From Paenibacillus_S vulneris (lineage in GTDB: Bacteria > Bacillota > Bacilli > Paenibacillales > NBRC-103111): a DNA stretch of 64,000 nt. This document shows, in pieces, positions 6,571 to 15,743 of this stretch. The stretch lies in assembly GCF_039543185.1 (NCBI RefSeq), contig NZ_BAABJG010000055.1, forward strand, positions 310,001 to 374,000, read 5' to 3'. A model generated the notes under the pieces. The model was not told where the DNA came from, did no database searches, and saw only the letters and a program-made list of their open reading frames with translations. Each line of letters opens with the position of its first letter. The first letter of the stretch is position 1. A program made the translations under genes and the position numbers.

Positions 6571-8955
6571 TTATCCGGTGACGGGCTCTAGGGAGAGCTT
6601 GCCTGTGCTTCTGTCCGTCAGCACCATCCGCCCTTCCACGGGATTCCCTGACTCGTCGGTCCAGTTCATTCGGGCGGTACGTCCTTTTTCCACCAGGAAA
6701 CGGACGGCCGTCTCCGTTAATTCGGCGCCGAAGCTGTTCTTCCAGATCACAAATCCGCATCCGGATTTGTACTCGCTGCAGCCATAGCCGCGCTTGCCCA
6801 TGATGATGCGCCCGCGGCAGCCGGGTCTCGGGCATGCGGCTATGCCCGGCAAGGCCGTCGCAGCCGCTGCGGCCGGCGTGCCGCCTGCATGGGCGGGCAC
6901 GCTTGCGCTGGCTGCGGCAAGCATCGGCTCCGCGCTGCGGCTCGAGCGCGTGCCGCCGGCGGGCGCCTTGCCCTCGGCGTCGCCGCTGCGCTTGGCGCGG
7001 GTGCGCTTCGCCGCCGGCGCTGCGGCAGCGCTGCCGCCTGTGGCCTCGCCCGCGGCTGCGCGCTTGCGCGTCCGCTTGGCTGCGCCTGCGGACGGGGCAT
7101 CGCCCTCGAAGGCCTGCTTCGCTGCCTTCGACTGGACGCGAACCTTATCGACGATCAGGTTCGTGAATTTCTTGACATTGGCCATGAACGCTTCGTCCGA
7201 GGCCAATCCGCGGGCGATCTCATTGAGGCGGCGCTCCCAATGTCCTGTCATTTCGGGCGAGGTCAGAAGATCGACGCCCGCTCCGCGGACGAGCTCGATC
7301 GCTGTGCGCCCTTTCTGCGTAATGACGATGCGCTTGCCCTGCATGACGATATATCCTACTTGCTTAAGCCGCTCGATAACGGATGCCCGGGTGGCAGGAG
7401 TCCCCAGCCCCGAGTCCTTCATGGCATCGCGGAGCTCCTCATCCTCAATCTGCTTGCCCGCTCCCTCCATCGCTTTGAGCAGCGTTCCTTCCGTGTAGGC
7501 CTTCGGAGGCTGGGTTTCTTTTTCCTTAGCCGCTATTTTCGCGCATTTGACCGGAAGCTCCGGCTGAAGCGAGAAAGGCGTGCTGATTTCCTCCTCCGGC
7601 TCCTCCTCTTCGGATTTATCGGCTTTTCCTCGCGATTTGGGCTTGTCCTTCTTCTGATCCGCATAGATCACCTTCCAGCCTTCGGCAAGAAGCTGCTTGA
7701 TGGTGCTCTTGAACATCTCCTGCTCGACTTCCGTCATGACCGTATGCATCTTGTACTCGGCAGGCGGGTAAAAATGCGATAAAAACCGGCGGACAACCAA
7801 ATCATACACATTCTGCTCATCGCTGGATAATCCGCTGGCTTTTTTATGCGTAGGCAGAATCGCATGGTGATCCTCCACCTTCGCCGGATTGCACACCGCC
7901 TTATTGTTTTTATGCACTCTGCTTTTATCCGCATTCGCAACCAAGTGGCCATATCCGGTTCCCCTCAGCTGCTCCAGCGACCGGTGCATCTCGCCGATAT
8001 TTTGCTCCGTCACATAGTTGGAATTTGTCCTGGGGTAGCTGATGACCTTATGCTTCTCATACAGCGCTTGAGCCAAATCCAGCGTCTTCTTCGCGGAATA
8101 GCCGTATTTCGCATTCGCTTCACGCTGCAGCAGAGTCAAATCATACAGCTTGAAAGGATACTCCTTCGTATCCTTTACCTCGTAGCTTGCGATCCTTCCC
8201 GGCTTGCCTTTAAGCTTCGCAACCAGGGCATTGGCTTTCTCTGGGTCGGTTATACGATCCCCTTGCCACAAGCCTTTATACTCGGTATCCCCTTGCTTGA
8301 ACTGCGCCTCCACCTCATAAAACTTGCTGGACTGGAACGCCTCGATTTCTTTTTGCCGGTCATACAAAATAGCGAGCACCGGTGTCTGCACCCGCCCGAC
8401 GGACAGCAGCTCGTTATGCTTGGTCGTAAAAGCGCGCGAGCCGTTCATTCCGATCAGCCAGTCCGCCTCGCTTCTTGCTCTTGCCGCCTTCGTCAAGTTC
8501 TCATATTCCGAGCCGTCCCTCAGCTCCGCAAAGCCTTTGCGAATCGTTTCCGGAGTCAAATCCGAAATCCACAGCCGCTTGACCGGGTGCTTCAGCTTCA
8601 AATGCCGTTGAATTAAGGAGAAGATATGCTGCCCCTCTCGCCCGGCATCACAGGCGTTTACCAGATGGCTGCATCGCTTCGCGAGCTCTGCAATCACCTT
8701 CAGCTGGTCCTTCGTCTTATAATTGGGAACGAGCTTGAACTGATCCGGTATGATCGGCAAGTCATTGAAGTTCCATTTCTTGTACCTGTCGTCATAGGCG
8801 TCAGGCTCTGCAAGCCCGATCAGATGGCCTATGGCCCATGTAATAATATATTGCTCACCTTCAATGTAAGTACGGTGATTTTTTGCTTTGGAATCTATTG
8901 CGGCGGCAATATTCCGGCCCATGTCCGGCTTCTCCGCAATGACAAGAGTCTTCAA
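6571..8955 (-). CDS. topB: DNA topoisomerase III (first copy)
   Basis: Type IA topoisomerase of 794 residues that relaxes and decatenates DNA by single-strand passage. Visible: the TOPRIM start LVIAEKPDMGRNIA, the acidic DAGREG motif near residue 102, SVGRVQTPVLA, and the active-site tyrosine in ISYPRTNSNYV at about residue 307. The C-terminus has an Ala/Lys/Arg-rich, probably disordered linker (about 620-700) and then a zinc ribbon (CPRPGC ... GYGC ... SGC). An ATG frame opens at 8994, but a TTG at 8955 with AAGGAG 10 nt ahead gives the family N-terminus MKTLVIAEKPDMG, so I use it. A second topB lies at 33286. The linker region is notably GC-rich compared with its surroundings. Confidence 0.93.
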   Translation of the reverse strand: MKTLVIAEKPDMGRNIAAAIDSKAKNHRTYIEGEQYIITWAIGHLIGLAEPDAYDDRYKKWNFNDLPIIPDQFKLVPNYKTKDQLKVIAELAKRCSHLVNACDAGREGQHIFSLIQRHLKLKHPVKRLWISDLTPETIRKGFAELRDGSEYENLTKAARARSEADWLIGMNGSRAFTTKHNELLSVGRVQTPVLAILYDRQKEIEAFQSSKFYEVEAQFKQGDTEYKGLWQGDRITDPEKANALVAKLKGKPGRIASYEVKDTKEYPFKLYDLTLLQREANAKYGYSAKKTLDLAQALYEKHKVISYPRTNSNYVTEQNIGEMHRSLEQLRGTGYGHLVANADKSRVHKNNKAVCNPAKVEDHHAILPTHKKASGLSSDEQNVYDLVVRRFLSHFYPPAEYKMHTVMTEVEQEMFKSTIKQLLAEGWKVIYADQKKDKPKSRGKADKSEEEEPEEEISTPFSLQPELPVKCAKIAAKEKETQPPKAYTEGTLLKAMEGAGKQIEDEELRDAMKDSGLGTPATRASVIERLKQVGYIVMQGKRIVITQKGRTAIELVRGAGVDLLTSPEMTGHWERRLNEIARGLASDEAFMANVKKFTNLIVDKVRVQSKAAKQAFEGDAPSAGAAKRTRKRAAAGEATGGSAAAAPAAKRTRAKRSGDAEGKAPAGGTRSSRSAEPMLAAASASVPAHAGGTPAAAAATALPGIAACPRPGCRGRIIMGKRGYGCSEYKSGCGFVIWKNSFGAELTETAVRFLVEKGRTARMNWTDESGNPVEGRMVLTDRSTGKLSLEPVTG

Positions 8956-9040
8956 ACCTGGAATCGCTCCTTGAGAATAATAGAAGTTATTCACTCATCG
9001 TAACGAAAAATGAGTCTGTTGTAAACCTTGAAACAACAAA

Positions 9041-9082
9041 CGCTCATGACGGGGTGGTCCTCATTCCCAGCCCGCCTGAGCG
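9041..9082 (-). terminator. Probable terminator of the sugar ABC/two-component operon
   Basis: CGCTCA-tga-CGGG and CCCG-cc-TGAGCG form an interrupted stem. The minus-strand side runs into TTTGTTGTTT, just past the histidine kinase stop. Confidence 0.6.
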
Positions 9083-9091
9083 CTTCTTGGC

Positions 9092-10909
9092 CTACTTCAG
9101 ATTCGAAATCGGCATTCGCATAATGATTTTGGTTCCTTCTTTGATTTTGCTTTCTATACGAAGACCATATTCCTCACCGAACACCATCTGAATCCGCCGA
9201 TGCACATTCATCATGCCGATTCCGTTGGTGATCTTCTCGCTTTTGCCTACCGTGTCCGTCAACCGGTACGTCTCGAGCTTATTGTTCAGCTCCGCCAGCT
9301 TATCCTCCGGGATTCCCGCGCCATTGTCTTCTACGCTGACCCAGAAGATGTCTGACTCAATACCTGCATCAATTCGTATATAATGATGAGGCTCTACTCC
9401 ATCCGGGAACGCGTGCTGAAATACATTCTCTACAAGCGGCTGGAGCGTCAGGCGCACCATTTTGTGAAGCAGTAAATTCGGAGGGACCGCCGCTTCGATT
9501 TCAAATTCGTCATCTACCCGGTGCTTCAGAATCGTCATATAGGTCAATACATGCTTCAGCTCATTAGCAACCGTAATTTCTTCCAGATTGGTTTGTACGG
9601 AATACCTGAGCATGTAAGCCATGGCCTTGACGATCTCGGATATTTCGTCCGAATCCTTTAACGCTGCATAACAAGCTATCGTCTCCAAAGTATTGTACAG
9701 GAAATGAGGATTAATCTGCATCTGCAGCGATTGGAACTCCGCCTTCTGGCGTTCCAGCTGCGTTTCGCGATTTTGCAGCTCAGCCTCGTAGACCTGCTTG
9801 ACCAGCTCGGAGAGCCGCTTGACCATCATATTATAGCTGAAGGTCAGCTCCTCGATTTCATCCTTAGGTTCATTCGATCGAACCGGAATCGTCATCCAGT
9901 TCCCTTTCTCCGTCTGTCTCATCCCATTTTTCAAAATGCGTATCGGACGTGTAATGGAACGGCCGAACCGGTTCGACAGCCAGATAGACACAACAAGTGT
10001 ACTCAGACCTACCAAAATCGTTGTCGTTCGGATGCCGGCGATCGGTTTCTTCAGCTCGTCAAGCGGCATAGTGGCGACCAAGGTCCAACCTGAATATTCG
10101 GAGTTGCGGCTTACATACATCCTCTTCTTGCTTCCATCCGAGCTTTCGAACATTTGAGCATCCGATTGGTCAAGCTGCTGCTTCAGCATGGGGGATACCT
10201 GCGTCCCGATCATCTCACGCTGCGGGTGATAGACGATCTCGCCCGATTCATCCAGAATGAAGAAATATCCGTCCTCACCGAGATCAATTCCTCCCCAAAG
10301 GGCCGCCAAATCCCTTATTTGAACCTCAAAGGCAAGGATACCGTTATAGGCCGGAGAGCTTAACCCTCTAATTTTCCGCGCCAGCGTAATGACGCTATTT
10401 TTTCTTTCCGGCTGTATCGTCGTATTCAAGGCGCTTAATTGGCCGTTATCCTTCGTCCTTTCCTTCAACATGGCCAAGCGTTTGGCGGCATCCGCCGAGC
10501 TGAGCGGCTGATCCGACCCTCCGCCGTTAAAGCTGAAGATGGAATTGCCGTTGTAGCTCATAATATACATATTCACGATCTCCGGGCTTCTAATAAAGAT
10601 CGGTTTTATTCCATATTCTTTAATCGATGAATAAAAGCTGTAGTAATCGTAACCGTTCAGCGGCGGCTTGTCCAGAAACTGCTTCACATCCTGGTTGGAA
10701 AGCAGCGATGACATAGAACGGTCATAACTTTGCAAATAGAGATCCGTCTGATACATCGCATTGTTGACGATCTGAGACATATGCCGGCTGCTGAGCTGAT
10801 CTAGCTCGTTCGACGAACGAGTATAAGTAAACACCCCTACCGAGGTCAACGAAACCACAATGACGACAAGAAAGTAAGTGAACAGCTTGCGAGATAAATT
10901 CCCTTTCAT
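9092..10909 (-). CDS. YesM-type sensor histidine kinase
   Basis: Membrane sensor kinase of 605 residues. The order is N-terminal membrane segment (about 10-30), extracellular Cache-like sensor domain (about 35-290), second membrane segment (about 295-315), HAMP linker, then the His_kinase motif NPHFLYNTLE at about residue 400 with the phospho-accepting His, and an HATPase with N-box LQPLVENVFQHAF and G-box NGIGMMN. Its ATG overlaps the stop of the response-regulator gene (TAATG), so they are translationally coupled. Position at the end of a sugar-transport operon indicates it senses, directly or through the binding protein, the sugar imported by that system. That ligand is unknown. Confidence 0.92.
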   Translation of the reverse strand: MKGNLSRKLFTYFLVVIVVSLTSVGVFTYTRSSNELDQLSSRHMSQIVNNAMYQTDLYLQSYDRSMSSLLSNQDVKQFLDKPPLNGYDYYSFYSSIKEYGIKPIFIRSPEIVNMYIMSYNGNSIFSFNGGGSDQPLSSADAAKRLAMLKERTKDNGQLSALNTTIQPERKNSVITLARKIRGLSSPAYNGILAFEVQIRDLAALWGGIDLGEDGYFFILDESGEIVYHPQREMIGTQVSPMLKQQLDQSDAQMFESSDGSKKRMYVSRNSEYSGWTLVATMPLDELKKPIAGIRTTTILVGLSTLVVSIWLSNRFGRSITRPIRILKNGMRQTEKGNWMTIPVRSNEPKDEIEELTFSYNMMVKRLSELVKQVYEAELQNRETQLERQKAEFQSLQMQINPHFLYNTLETIACYAALKDSDEISEIVKAMAYMLRYSVQTNLEEITVANELKHVLTYMTILKHRVDDEFEIEAAVPPNLLLHKMVRLTLQPLVENVFQHAFPDGVEPHHYIRIDAGIESDIFWVSVEDNGAGIPEDKLAELNNKLETYRLTDTVGKSEKITNGIGMMNVHRRIQMVFGEEYGLRIESKIKEGTKIIMRMPISNLK

Positions 10910-11928
10910 TATTTAATCCCCAGAATACTTCGGTATTCAGATGGCGAATAGCCTGTCATTTTTTTGAACATTTTTGTAAAATGAGGATAATCCTCGTAGC
11001 CTACTTCCGCCGCTATGTCGCTCATCTTCATATGAGGAACCGCCATCAGCTTCTGAGCAAGCTCGATCCGCTTTTTAATACGGTATTGCACGAAGGTTTC
11101 GTTCGTCATTTTCTTAAATAGGGAACTGAAATACGTCGGCGTAAGCCCAACCATCTCCGCCACTTCCTCCAATGTAATCTCCTGAGACAAGTGGTTGTCG
11201 ATATAAGCCTTCGCTTCCTTCATCGGATCTTTAAAATTGCCGCTTCGTTTGACCATCAGATCGCTTGTCAATTGCTTGAGCTGACTCTCGAAGGCTATCA
11301 GGGCATCCTCTCTCGTAAGGGGGCGTGAATCGCTCTTCTCAACGGTCAGTACCATAGACTTGCGGGCCATCCGTTTGACAATCATATTGATGCACTCCTC
11401 CAGCAGTTCCTTCAGCTGGATAACGTTCAGCTCCGATTCCAGGCAGTACTGCTTCCACTGCTCGGTCAATTGCTTAACCTCGGTCAGGTTCAGCATCCAG
11501 ATGGCTTGTTCAACCTCCTCGATCCACTCTTCATATTTGGTCAAGGATACAAAGCTTTTGGCCTTCGACTTGATCAGCGCATCCAGCACTTCGATGACAT
11601 CCGATTTGGTTACGGGCTTCAGCAAATAATGCTTCACCCCGTAGGACATGCATTTTTGCGCATATTCAAAATCCGAGTAGCCCGAGATGACCACTACGGG
11701 GATATGGCTGTACTGCTCGTGAAGGTGTTTGCATAGCTCCAGCCCATCCATCTTCGGCATGCGGATGTCTGTGAAAATAATGTCGGGCACCTGAGTCTTG
11801 ATGATTTCAAGCGCTTGTTGGCCGTTCGCCGCCGTATGAATATGGGAAGCGGGCAGCGGGTACTGCTCTGCCATACGGGCTAATCCTTTACGATTGATGG
11901 GTTCGTCATCTACAATGAGTAACTGCAT
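10909..11928 (-). CDS. YesN-type response regulator, AraC output
   Basis: A 339-residue two-component regulator. The receiver domain has the acidic pocket at the N-terminus (VDDEP), the phospho-acceptor Asp54 in IIFTDIRMPKMDG, and Lys in LLKPVTK. After a helical linker, the last 95 residues form an AraC-type double helix-turn-helix (IDNHLSQEITLEEVAEMVGL and the conserved VGYEDYPHFTKMFKKMTGYSPSEYR pattern). The ATG at 11928 has AAGGAGGGGG upstream and gives the canonical MQLLIVDDEP start; the frame open from 11964 is too long. It lies between the binding-protein gene and the kinase. It probably activates this operon when the sugar is present. Confidence 0.92.
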   Translation of the reverse strand: MQLLIVDDEPINRKGLARMAEQYPLPASHIHTAANGQQALEIIKTQVPDIIFTDIRMPKMDGLELCKHLHEQYSHIPVVVISGYSDFEYAQKCMSYGVKHYLLKPVTKSDVIEVLDALIKSKAKSFVSLTKYEEWIEEVEQAIWMLNLTEVKQLTEQWKQYCLESELNVIQLKELLEECINMIVKRMARKSMVLTVEKSDSRPLTREDALIAFESQLKQLTSDLMVKRSGNFKDPMKEAKAYIDNHLSQEITLEEVAEMVGLTPTYFSSLFKKMTNETFVQYRIKKRIELAQKLMAVPHMKMSDIAAEVGYEDYPHFTKMFKKMTGYSPSEYRSILGIK

Positions 11929-11956
11929 GCTGTTAACCCCCTCCTTGTAAAACGGG

Positions 11957-11990
11957 AAAAGCATCCACCCTATCGCTAGGGCAGATGCTT
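11957..11990 (-). terminator. Intercistronic terminator/attenuator between binding protein and regulator
   Basis: AAGCATC-tg-CCCTA and TAGGG-tg-GATGCTT form a long stem with a 4-nt loop, followed on the minus strand by a short T-rich tract, 6 nt after the binding-protein stop. It would let the abundant binding protein be made in excess of the downstream regulator and kinase. Confidence 0.65.
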
Positions 11991-11995
11991 GATAA

Positions 11996-13564
11996 CTATT
12001 TTTTATTGGTGAAGATGGAAACGCCGTCTTTCTTATTGTATCTCTCTGTCGCTTCTTTAATAATATCGTTTCCGCCTTTTTGCTTATACTCTTCGATGAC
12101 CTTAGGCCAATCGGAGATAGGCTCTTTACCGTAAACCATTTTCACCATATGATCAATGATCAATTTAGGACCTGTATCGCCAAGCGGAGTCAAGTCAGGA
12201 TATTTGGAGAAGGCTTTCAAGTCCGGATAGAAGCCGATACCGCCAAGACCTTCCTTGGACAAGATGGTTTCAAACGCTTTCAAAGTATCTTGACCGTCCT
12301 TGTTCTGCTCCAATTGCAGCTTGTTGTAAGTGGAATCTTGTCCAACCCACAACGTTGTACGCCAGCCCTCTTCGTCCTTCTCATCCTTGTTTGCCGGAGC
12401 TTTGTACGAGATTTTGCCGTCTTTAACCGTGTAATTCTCTCCTTCAACACCAAGGCTGAAGAATTTGGCTGCTTCTTCGGTTTGCATCCACTCGAAGTAT
12501 TTCATGATGCCGATAGCTTTCTCTTTATCTACATTCTTATTGATGTAGAACGTACGAACCATCGGGGAGTACAAGAAGTATCCGCCTTTGCCCTCCGGAC
12601 CTGTCGGAGAAGGAATGACGTCGATTTTCGCATTAGGATCCACAGCGGTAATATTCGTTCTGAAGCCGGACAATCCGCCGCTTAAGTTAGCAGACCACAT
12701 CCCCGCTTTACCCGCGTTGATGTTTTTGCTGTAGTCCGTAGAGGAAATCGTTGCAAAGTCTTTCGGAATCAAGCCTTCATCATACATGGTTTTCAAGGTT
12801 TGAAGAGCTTTTTGCATATTTTCTACATCAAAGAACTTCGGAACGACTTGATCACCTTGCTGTTCAAACTGATCCTTGTATGGAAGCACGTCGAACGCTC
12901 CGAAGACGACATCCGCGTACTTGAAGTTTTCACGCATTTGGTAAGGGTTTTCAACTCCGAGTTTCTTAAAGGCACGCATGACGTTCAAGAAATCATCGAT
13001 TGTCTTAGGAGCCGGCAATCCTGTCTTCTCCAGCAAGTCTGTCCGAATATAAGTCGCGCGGCGGGATGGATTCGTCAAGTAATCCGGAATCCCGTAGATC
13101 TTGCCATTGTAAGTAACGGAATCCCAGGCTGCTTTGGGAACGTTTTTATAAAGGGTCGGTGCGTATTGCTTGATCAAGTCATCCAAGGGCTGGAATACGC
13201 CTGCTTCAACGGAGCCCGCCATGTCTTTACCTGTAGGCAAATCCAAGCTTCCAAGCACATCCGGAATATCGTTGCCCGCGAACAATACGCTCATCTTTTC
13301 CCTTTGAATTAACCTAACATCCAATTCGGTATTCGTCAACTTGTTTAAGCGCTGAACCCATTTCTCTTTACTTAAATCGGGCTGCTTTTGGCCATAACCG
13401 TCCCCTACAGTCGTAGGAAATGAGATCGAAAATTTCAAAGGACCTTTAGAAGCTGCCGGAGCGCCTCCTTTGTCTCCATCCTTCGTCCCTGCCCCGCTGG
13501 AGCAGCCGGCTATGGAGCCGACTGCCAATACGGAAGCCATGACAAGACCAACTGTTTTTTTCAT
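11996..13564 (-). CDS. Sugar-binding lipoprotein of an Lpl-type ABC importer
   Basis: Extracellular solute-binding protein of 522 residues. The signal peptide ends in a lipobox (SIAGC, then SSGAG), so it is lipid-anchored. The mature part resembles the large oligosaccharide/lipoprotein family (LplA, YtcQ, YesO type): SFPTTVGDGYGQ and WVQRLNKLTNTELD near the start, AWDSVTYNGKIYGIPDY near 140, KYFEWMQTEEAAKFF near 380. The frame opens at 13654, but the ATG at 13564 with AAGGGAGAAGG upstream gives the proper MKKTVGLVMASVLAVG signal start. It works with the two permeases upstream. No ATPase gene is present; such systems usually share an MsmX-type ATPase elsewhere. Confidence 0.92.
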   Translation of the reverse strand: MKKTVGLVMASVLAVGSIAGCSSGAGTKDGDKGGAPAASKGPLKFSISFPTTVGDGYGQKQPDLSKEKWVQRLNKLTNTELDVRLIQREKMSVLFAGNDIPDVLGSLDLPTGKDMAGSVEAGVFQPLDDLIKQYAPTLYKNVPKAAWDSVTYNGKIYGIPDYLTNPSRRATYIRTDLLEKTGLPAPKTIDDFLNVMRAFKKLGVENPYQMRENFKYADVVFGAFDVLPYKDQFEQQGDQVVPKFFDVENMQKALQTLKTMYDEGLIPKDFATISSTDYSKNINAGKAGMWSANLSGGLSGFRTNITAVDPNAKIDVIPSPTGPEGKGGYFLYSPMVRTFYINKNVDKEKAIGIMKYFEWMQTEEAAKFFSLGVEGENYTVKDGKISYKAPANKDEKDEEGWRTTLWVGQDSTYNKLQLEQNKDGQDTLKAFETILSKEGLGGIGFYPDLKAFSKYPDLTPLGDTGPKLIIDHMVKMVYGKEPISDWPKVIEEYKQKGGNDIIKEATERYNKKDGVSIFTNKK

Positions 13565-13608
13565 TGTACCCCTTCTCCCTTTAATGTACTTACTAACAGA
13601 TTGATTTT

Positions 13609-13633
13609 TGATTGCGTTTACATCGTTATTATA
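13609..13633 (-). promoter_or_regulatory. Candidate internal promoter with cre (CcpA) site
   Basis: In the 121-nt gap before the binding-protein gene, ATGTAAACGCAATCA (minus strand, 13623-13609) fits the catabolite-response pattern WTGNAANCGNWNNCW. A TATAAT (13633-13628) lies just ahead of it, so CcpA bound here could block initiation. The -35 is weak (TATTGA at 17 nt). Inference: the binding-protein gene can be read from its own glucose-repressed promoter. Confidence 0.5.
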
Positions 13634-13685
13634 ACTTGCTAAAGCAATTATCAATATTGTTAAAATTACGGGAGGTTGTGTTTTT

Positions 13686-14558
13686 TTATGATTTGATAGA
13701 GCCTACCAGCATCCCTTTAATAAAATGCTTTTGCAGGAACGGATATACCAGCATAATAGGCACCGTTGCGATAACGATAACAGCCATTTTCAAGCCTTCT
13801 GGCGACAAGTTAATTGCCTGATCCAATGCAGATGAATCGGATGCTCCGAACTGGTCCGTAATGATCATCTCACGAAGTCTCACTTGAAGCGGGATTAACG
13901 ACCGGCTGTTGATGTAGTAAATGGCCGCTGAATAGGTGTTCCAGTTGGATACGGCGTACATGATTCCCATAGTAGCCATGGCAGGCTTGGACAATGGAAG
14001 GACGATTCTCCACAGCATCCCCATCTCGCCGCAGCCGTCGATCCGCGCGGAATCGAAAAGCTCATTCGGCAAGTTCATGAAGAACGATCTCATAACGAAC
14101 AAGTTATATGCGCTGATGGCGGTAGGAATCATAAGAACCCACAACGTGTTCAACAGCTTGATGTTTTTGAGCAGCAGGTAGTTCGGAATTAGTGGAGCAT
14201 GGAAGATCAATGTGATAAGCACCATGATCAGTATGACTTTGCGACCCAAATATTCCTGTCTGGACAACGGGTACGCCAGAGATGCCGTCGCCGCCAGGTT
14301 AATCAATGTACCTCCGACGGTGATGATGACACTGTTTCTAAATGCAATCCAGATCGTCTTGTCCTGCAAAATGCTGGTATAGTTGGCGCCTGTGAAATTC
14401 ACCGGCCAGAAATAGACGAGACCTTTGTTGATGGCTACGCTGTTACTGAAAGATTGTGCGATAACGTGCAGTAATGGCAGCACCATCGTTAAACCGAGTA
14501 CTGTCAAAAAGATAATATTGATGATATTAAACGTACGTACACCCTTGCTTATGACCAT
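13686..14558 (-). CDS. Sugar ABC transporter permease, LplC/AraQ type
   Basis: Inner-membrane permease (290 residues) with about six hydrophobic segments and the cytoplasmic coupling motif DSARIDGCGEMGMLWRIVLP near residue 190-210. The N-terminus (KGVRTFNIINIIFLTVLGL) and the MVGSIKS end are typical of LplC/YtcP-like partners of LplB. It lies 32 nt downstream of the first permease gene and upstream of the binding-protein gene. Together these form the trans-membrane channel of an oligosaccharide importer. The exact sugar is not readable from sequence. Confidence 0.92.
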   Translation of the reverse strand: MVISKGVRTFNIINIIFLTVLGLTMVLPLLHVIAQSFSNSVAINKGLVYFWPVNFTGANYTSILQDKTIWIAFRNSVIITVGGTLINLAATASLAYPLSRQEYLGRKVILIMVLITLIFHAPLIPNYLLLKNIKLLNTLWVLMIPTAISAYNLFVMRSFFMNLPNELFDSARIDGCGEMGMLWRIVLPLSKPAMATMGIMYAVSNWNTYSAAIYYINSRSLIPLQVRLREMIITDQFGASDSSALDQAINLSPEGLKMAVIVIATVPIMLVYPFLQKHFIKGMLVGSIKS

Positions 14559-14590
14559 TCTGTTTTCACCTCCGTAGTACTTTCCTGGTA

Positions 14591-15547
14591 TTAATACAGA
14601 CCGTCGCCGGTAGCTTTTTTACTGAACGTGTTACCCACCATAATAAGCAGCAGACCTACCAGGGATTTGAACAATCCGATAGCCGTTGTATAGCTGTATT
14701 GTCGGTCGACCAAACCGGCTCTGTACACATACGTATCTAGAATTTCCCCGTTCTCGCTATTGAGCGGATTCAAGAAGATGTATACGCGCTCGAACCCGAA
14801 GTCCAGGAAGTTCCCCATGTGAAGAAGGAGCAGGATCGTGATCGTCGGCAGGATGGTTGGAATCGTAATGGAAAAGGTTTGACGCCATCTGCTGGCACCG
14901 TCGATTTGAGCTGCTTCGTATAAATCAGGGTTAATTCCCGCGATAGCCGCCAAATAAATGATCGTTCCCCAGCCGCTGTCTTTCCAGATCCCCGATCCGA
15001 TAAGAATCGTACGAATATAAGAGTTATCACCCAGGAAGTAGATAGAATCAATACCGAAGTTGGCCAAGATTTGATTAACGAAGCCAGTCGTCGGAGAAAG
15101 CAGCCCCACCACGATACCGCCTACGATAACCCAGGACAAAAAGTGCGGCATATAGATAACTGTTTGTACAATTCGTTTATACGTTTGAATGCGCAATTCG
15201 TTTAGAAGCAATGCCAGTATGATAGGAACTGGAAAAGCAAACACAAGATCGTATAAACCAATTAACAAAGTGTTCTTAAGAATAACCAGAAACTCGGTGT
15301 ATTCGAACATTCTCTTGAAGTGAGCCAACCCTACCCATTCACTGCCGCTAATCCCCTTAAAAATGTTGTAGTCTTGAAAGGCAATGATCGAGCCGAGCAA
15401 TGGCACATATTTAAATACTAAAAAGAAAATAATACCCGGAATTGAAAGAAGATACAGCGAGAAATATTTTTTAAAAAACATCATTTTGTGGCTTTTAGAT
15501 TTGAACTGGACCTGAACGCGGTCAGACGCTTGAATTTTACTTGCCAT
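14591..15547 (-). CDS. Sugar ABC transporter permease, LplB/YtcP-partner type
   Basis: First gene of the sugar operon; 318 residues. After a basic N-terminal tail (residues 1-30) come about six membrane helices and the coupling loop PDLYEAAQIDGASRWRQTF near residue 215, the EAA-type contact with the ATPase. KYVPLLGSIIAFQDYNIFKG and GNTFSKKATGDGLY are hallmarks of the LplB/YteP subfamily. AGAGGAGGGG lies ahead of the ATG and a promoter at 15589-15617. The operon order permease, permease, binding protein, regulator, kinase is common in Paenibacillus carbohydrate loci. Confidence 0.92.
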   Translation of the reverse strand: MASKIQASDRVQVQFKSKSHKMMFFKKYFSLYLLSIPGIIFFLVFKYVPLLGSIIAFQDYNIFKGISGSEWVGLAHFKRMFEYTEFLVILKNTLLIGLYDLVFAFPVPIILALLLNELRIQTYKRIVQTVIYMPHFLSWVIVGGIVVGLLSPTTGFVNQILANFGIDSIYFLGDNSYIRTILIGSGIWKDSGWGTIIYLAAIAGINPDLYEAAQIDGASRWRQTFSITIPTILPTITILLLLHMGNFLDFGFERVYIFLNPLNSENGEILDTYVYRAGLVDRQYSYTTAIGLFKSLVGLLLIMVGNTFSKKATGDGLY

Positions 15548-15588
15548 TCGACACCCCTCCTCTAGTCAATGTTTGATTTTGTACTTTG

Positions 15589-15617
15589 ATTGTACTTGGG
15601 GGCCGCTTGTCCCACAA
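15589..15617 (-). promoter_or_regulatory. Promoter of the sugar ABC operon
   Basis: Minus strand TTGTGG (15617-15612), 17-nt spacer, TACAAT (15594-15589), about 40 nt upstream of the first permease ATG. Confidence 0.55.
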
Positions 15618-15662
15618 TGGACTCGTTTGTAGTCAGTTGTGTTTTTTTACGTTTTCAAATGG

Positions 15663-15692
15663 TTGCATTTCCCAAACTTACTGTGATATAGT
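15663..15692 (+). promoter_or_regulatory. Promoter of helD
   Basis: TTGCAT (15663-15668), 18-nt spacer, TATAGT (15687-15692), about 50 nt ahead of the TTG start of the helicase gene and divergent from the sugar operon promoter. Confidence 0.55.
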
Positions 15693-15743
15693 ATATACCC
15701 TGTCTTTAAAATCATGGTTTGAACCGAATGGAGGTTTATCGTT

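Noticed and set aside
6889..7782. 297-codon plus-strand frame within topB
   Set aside because: It overlaps the GC-rich linker of topoisomerase III, where long frames arise by composition bias.
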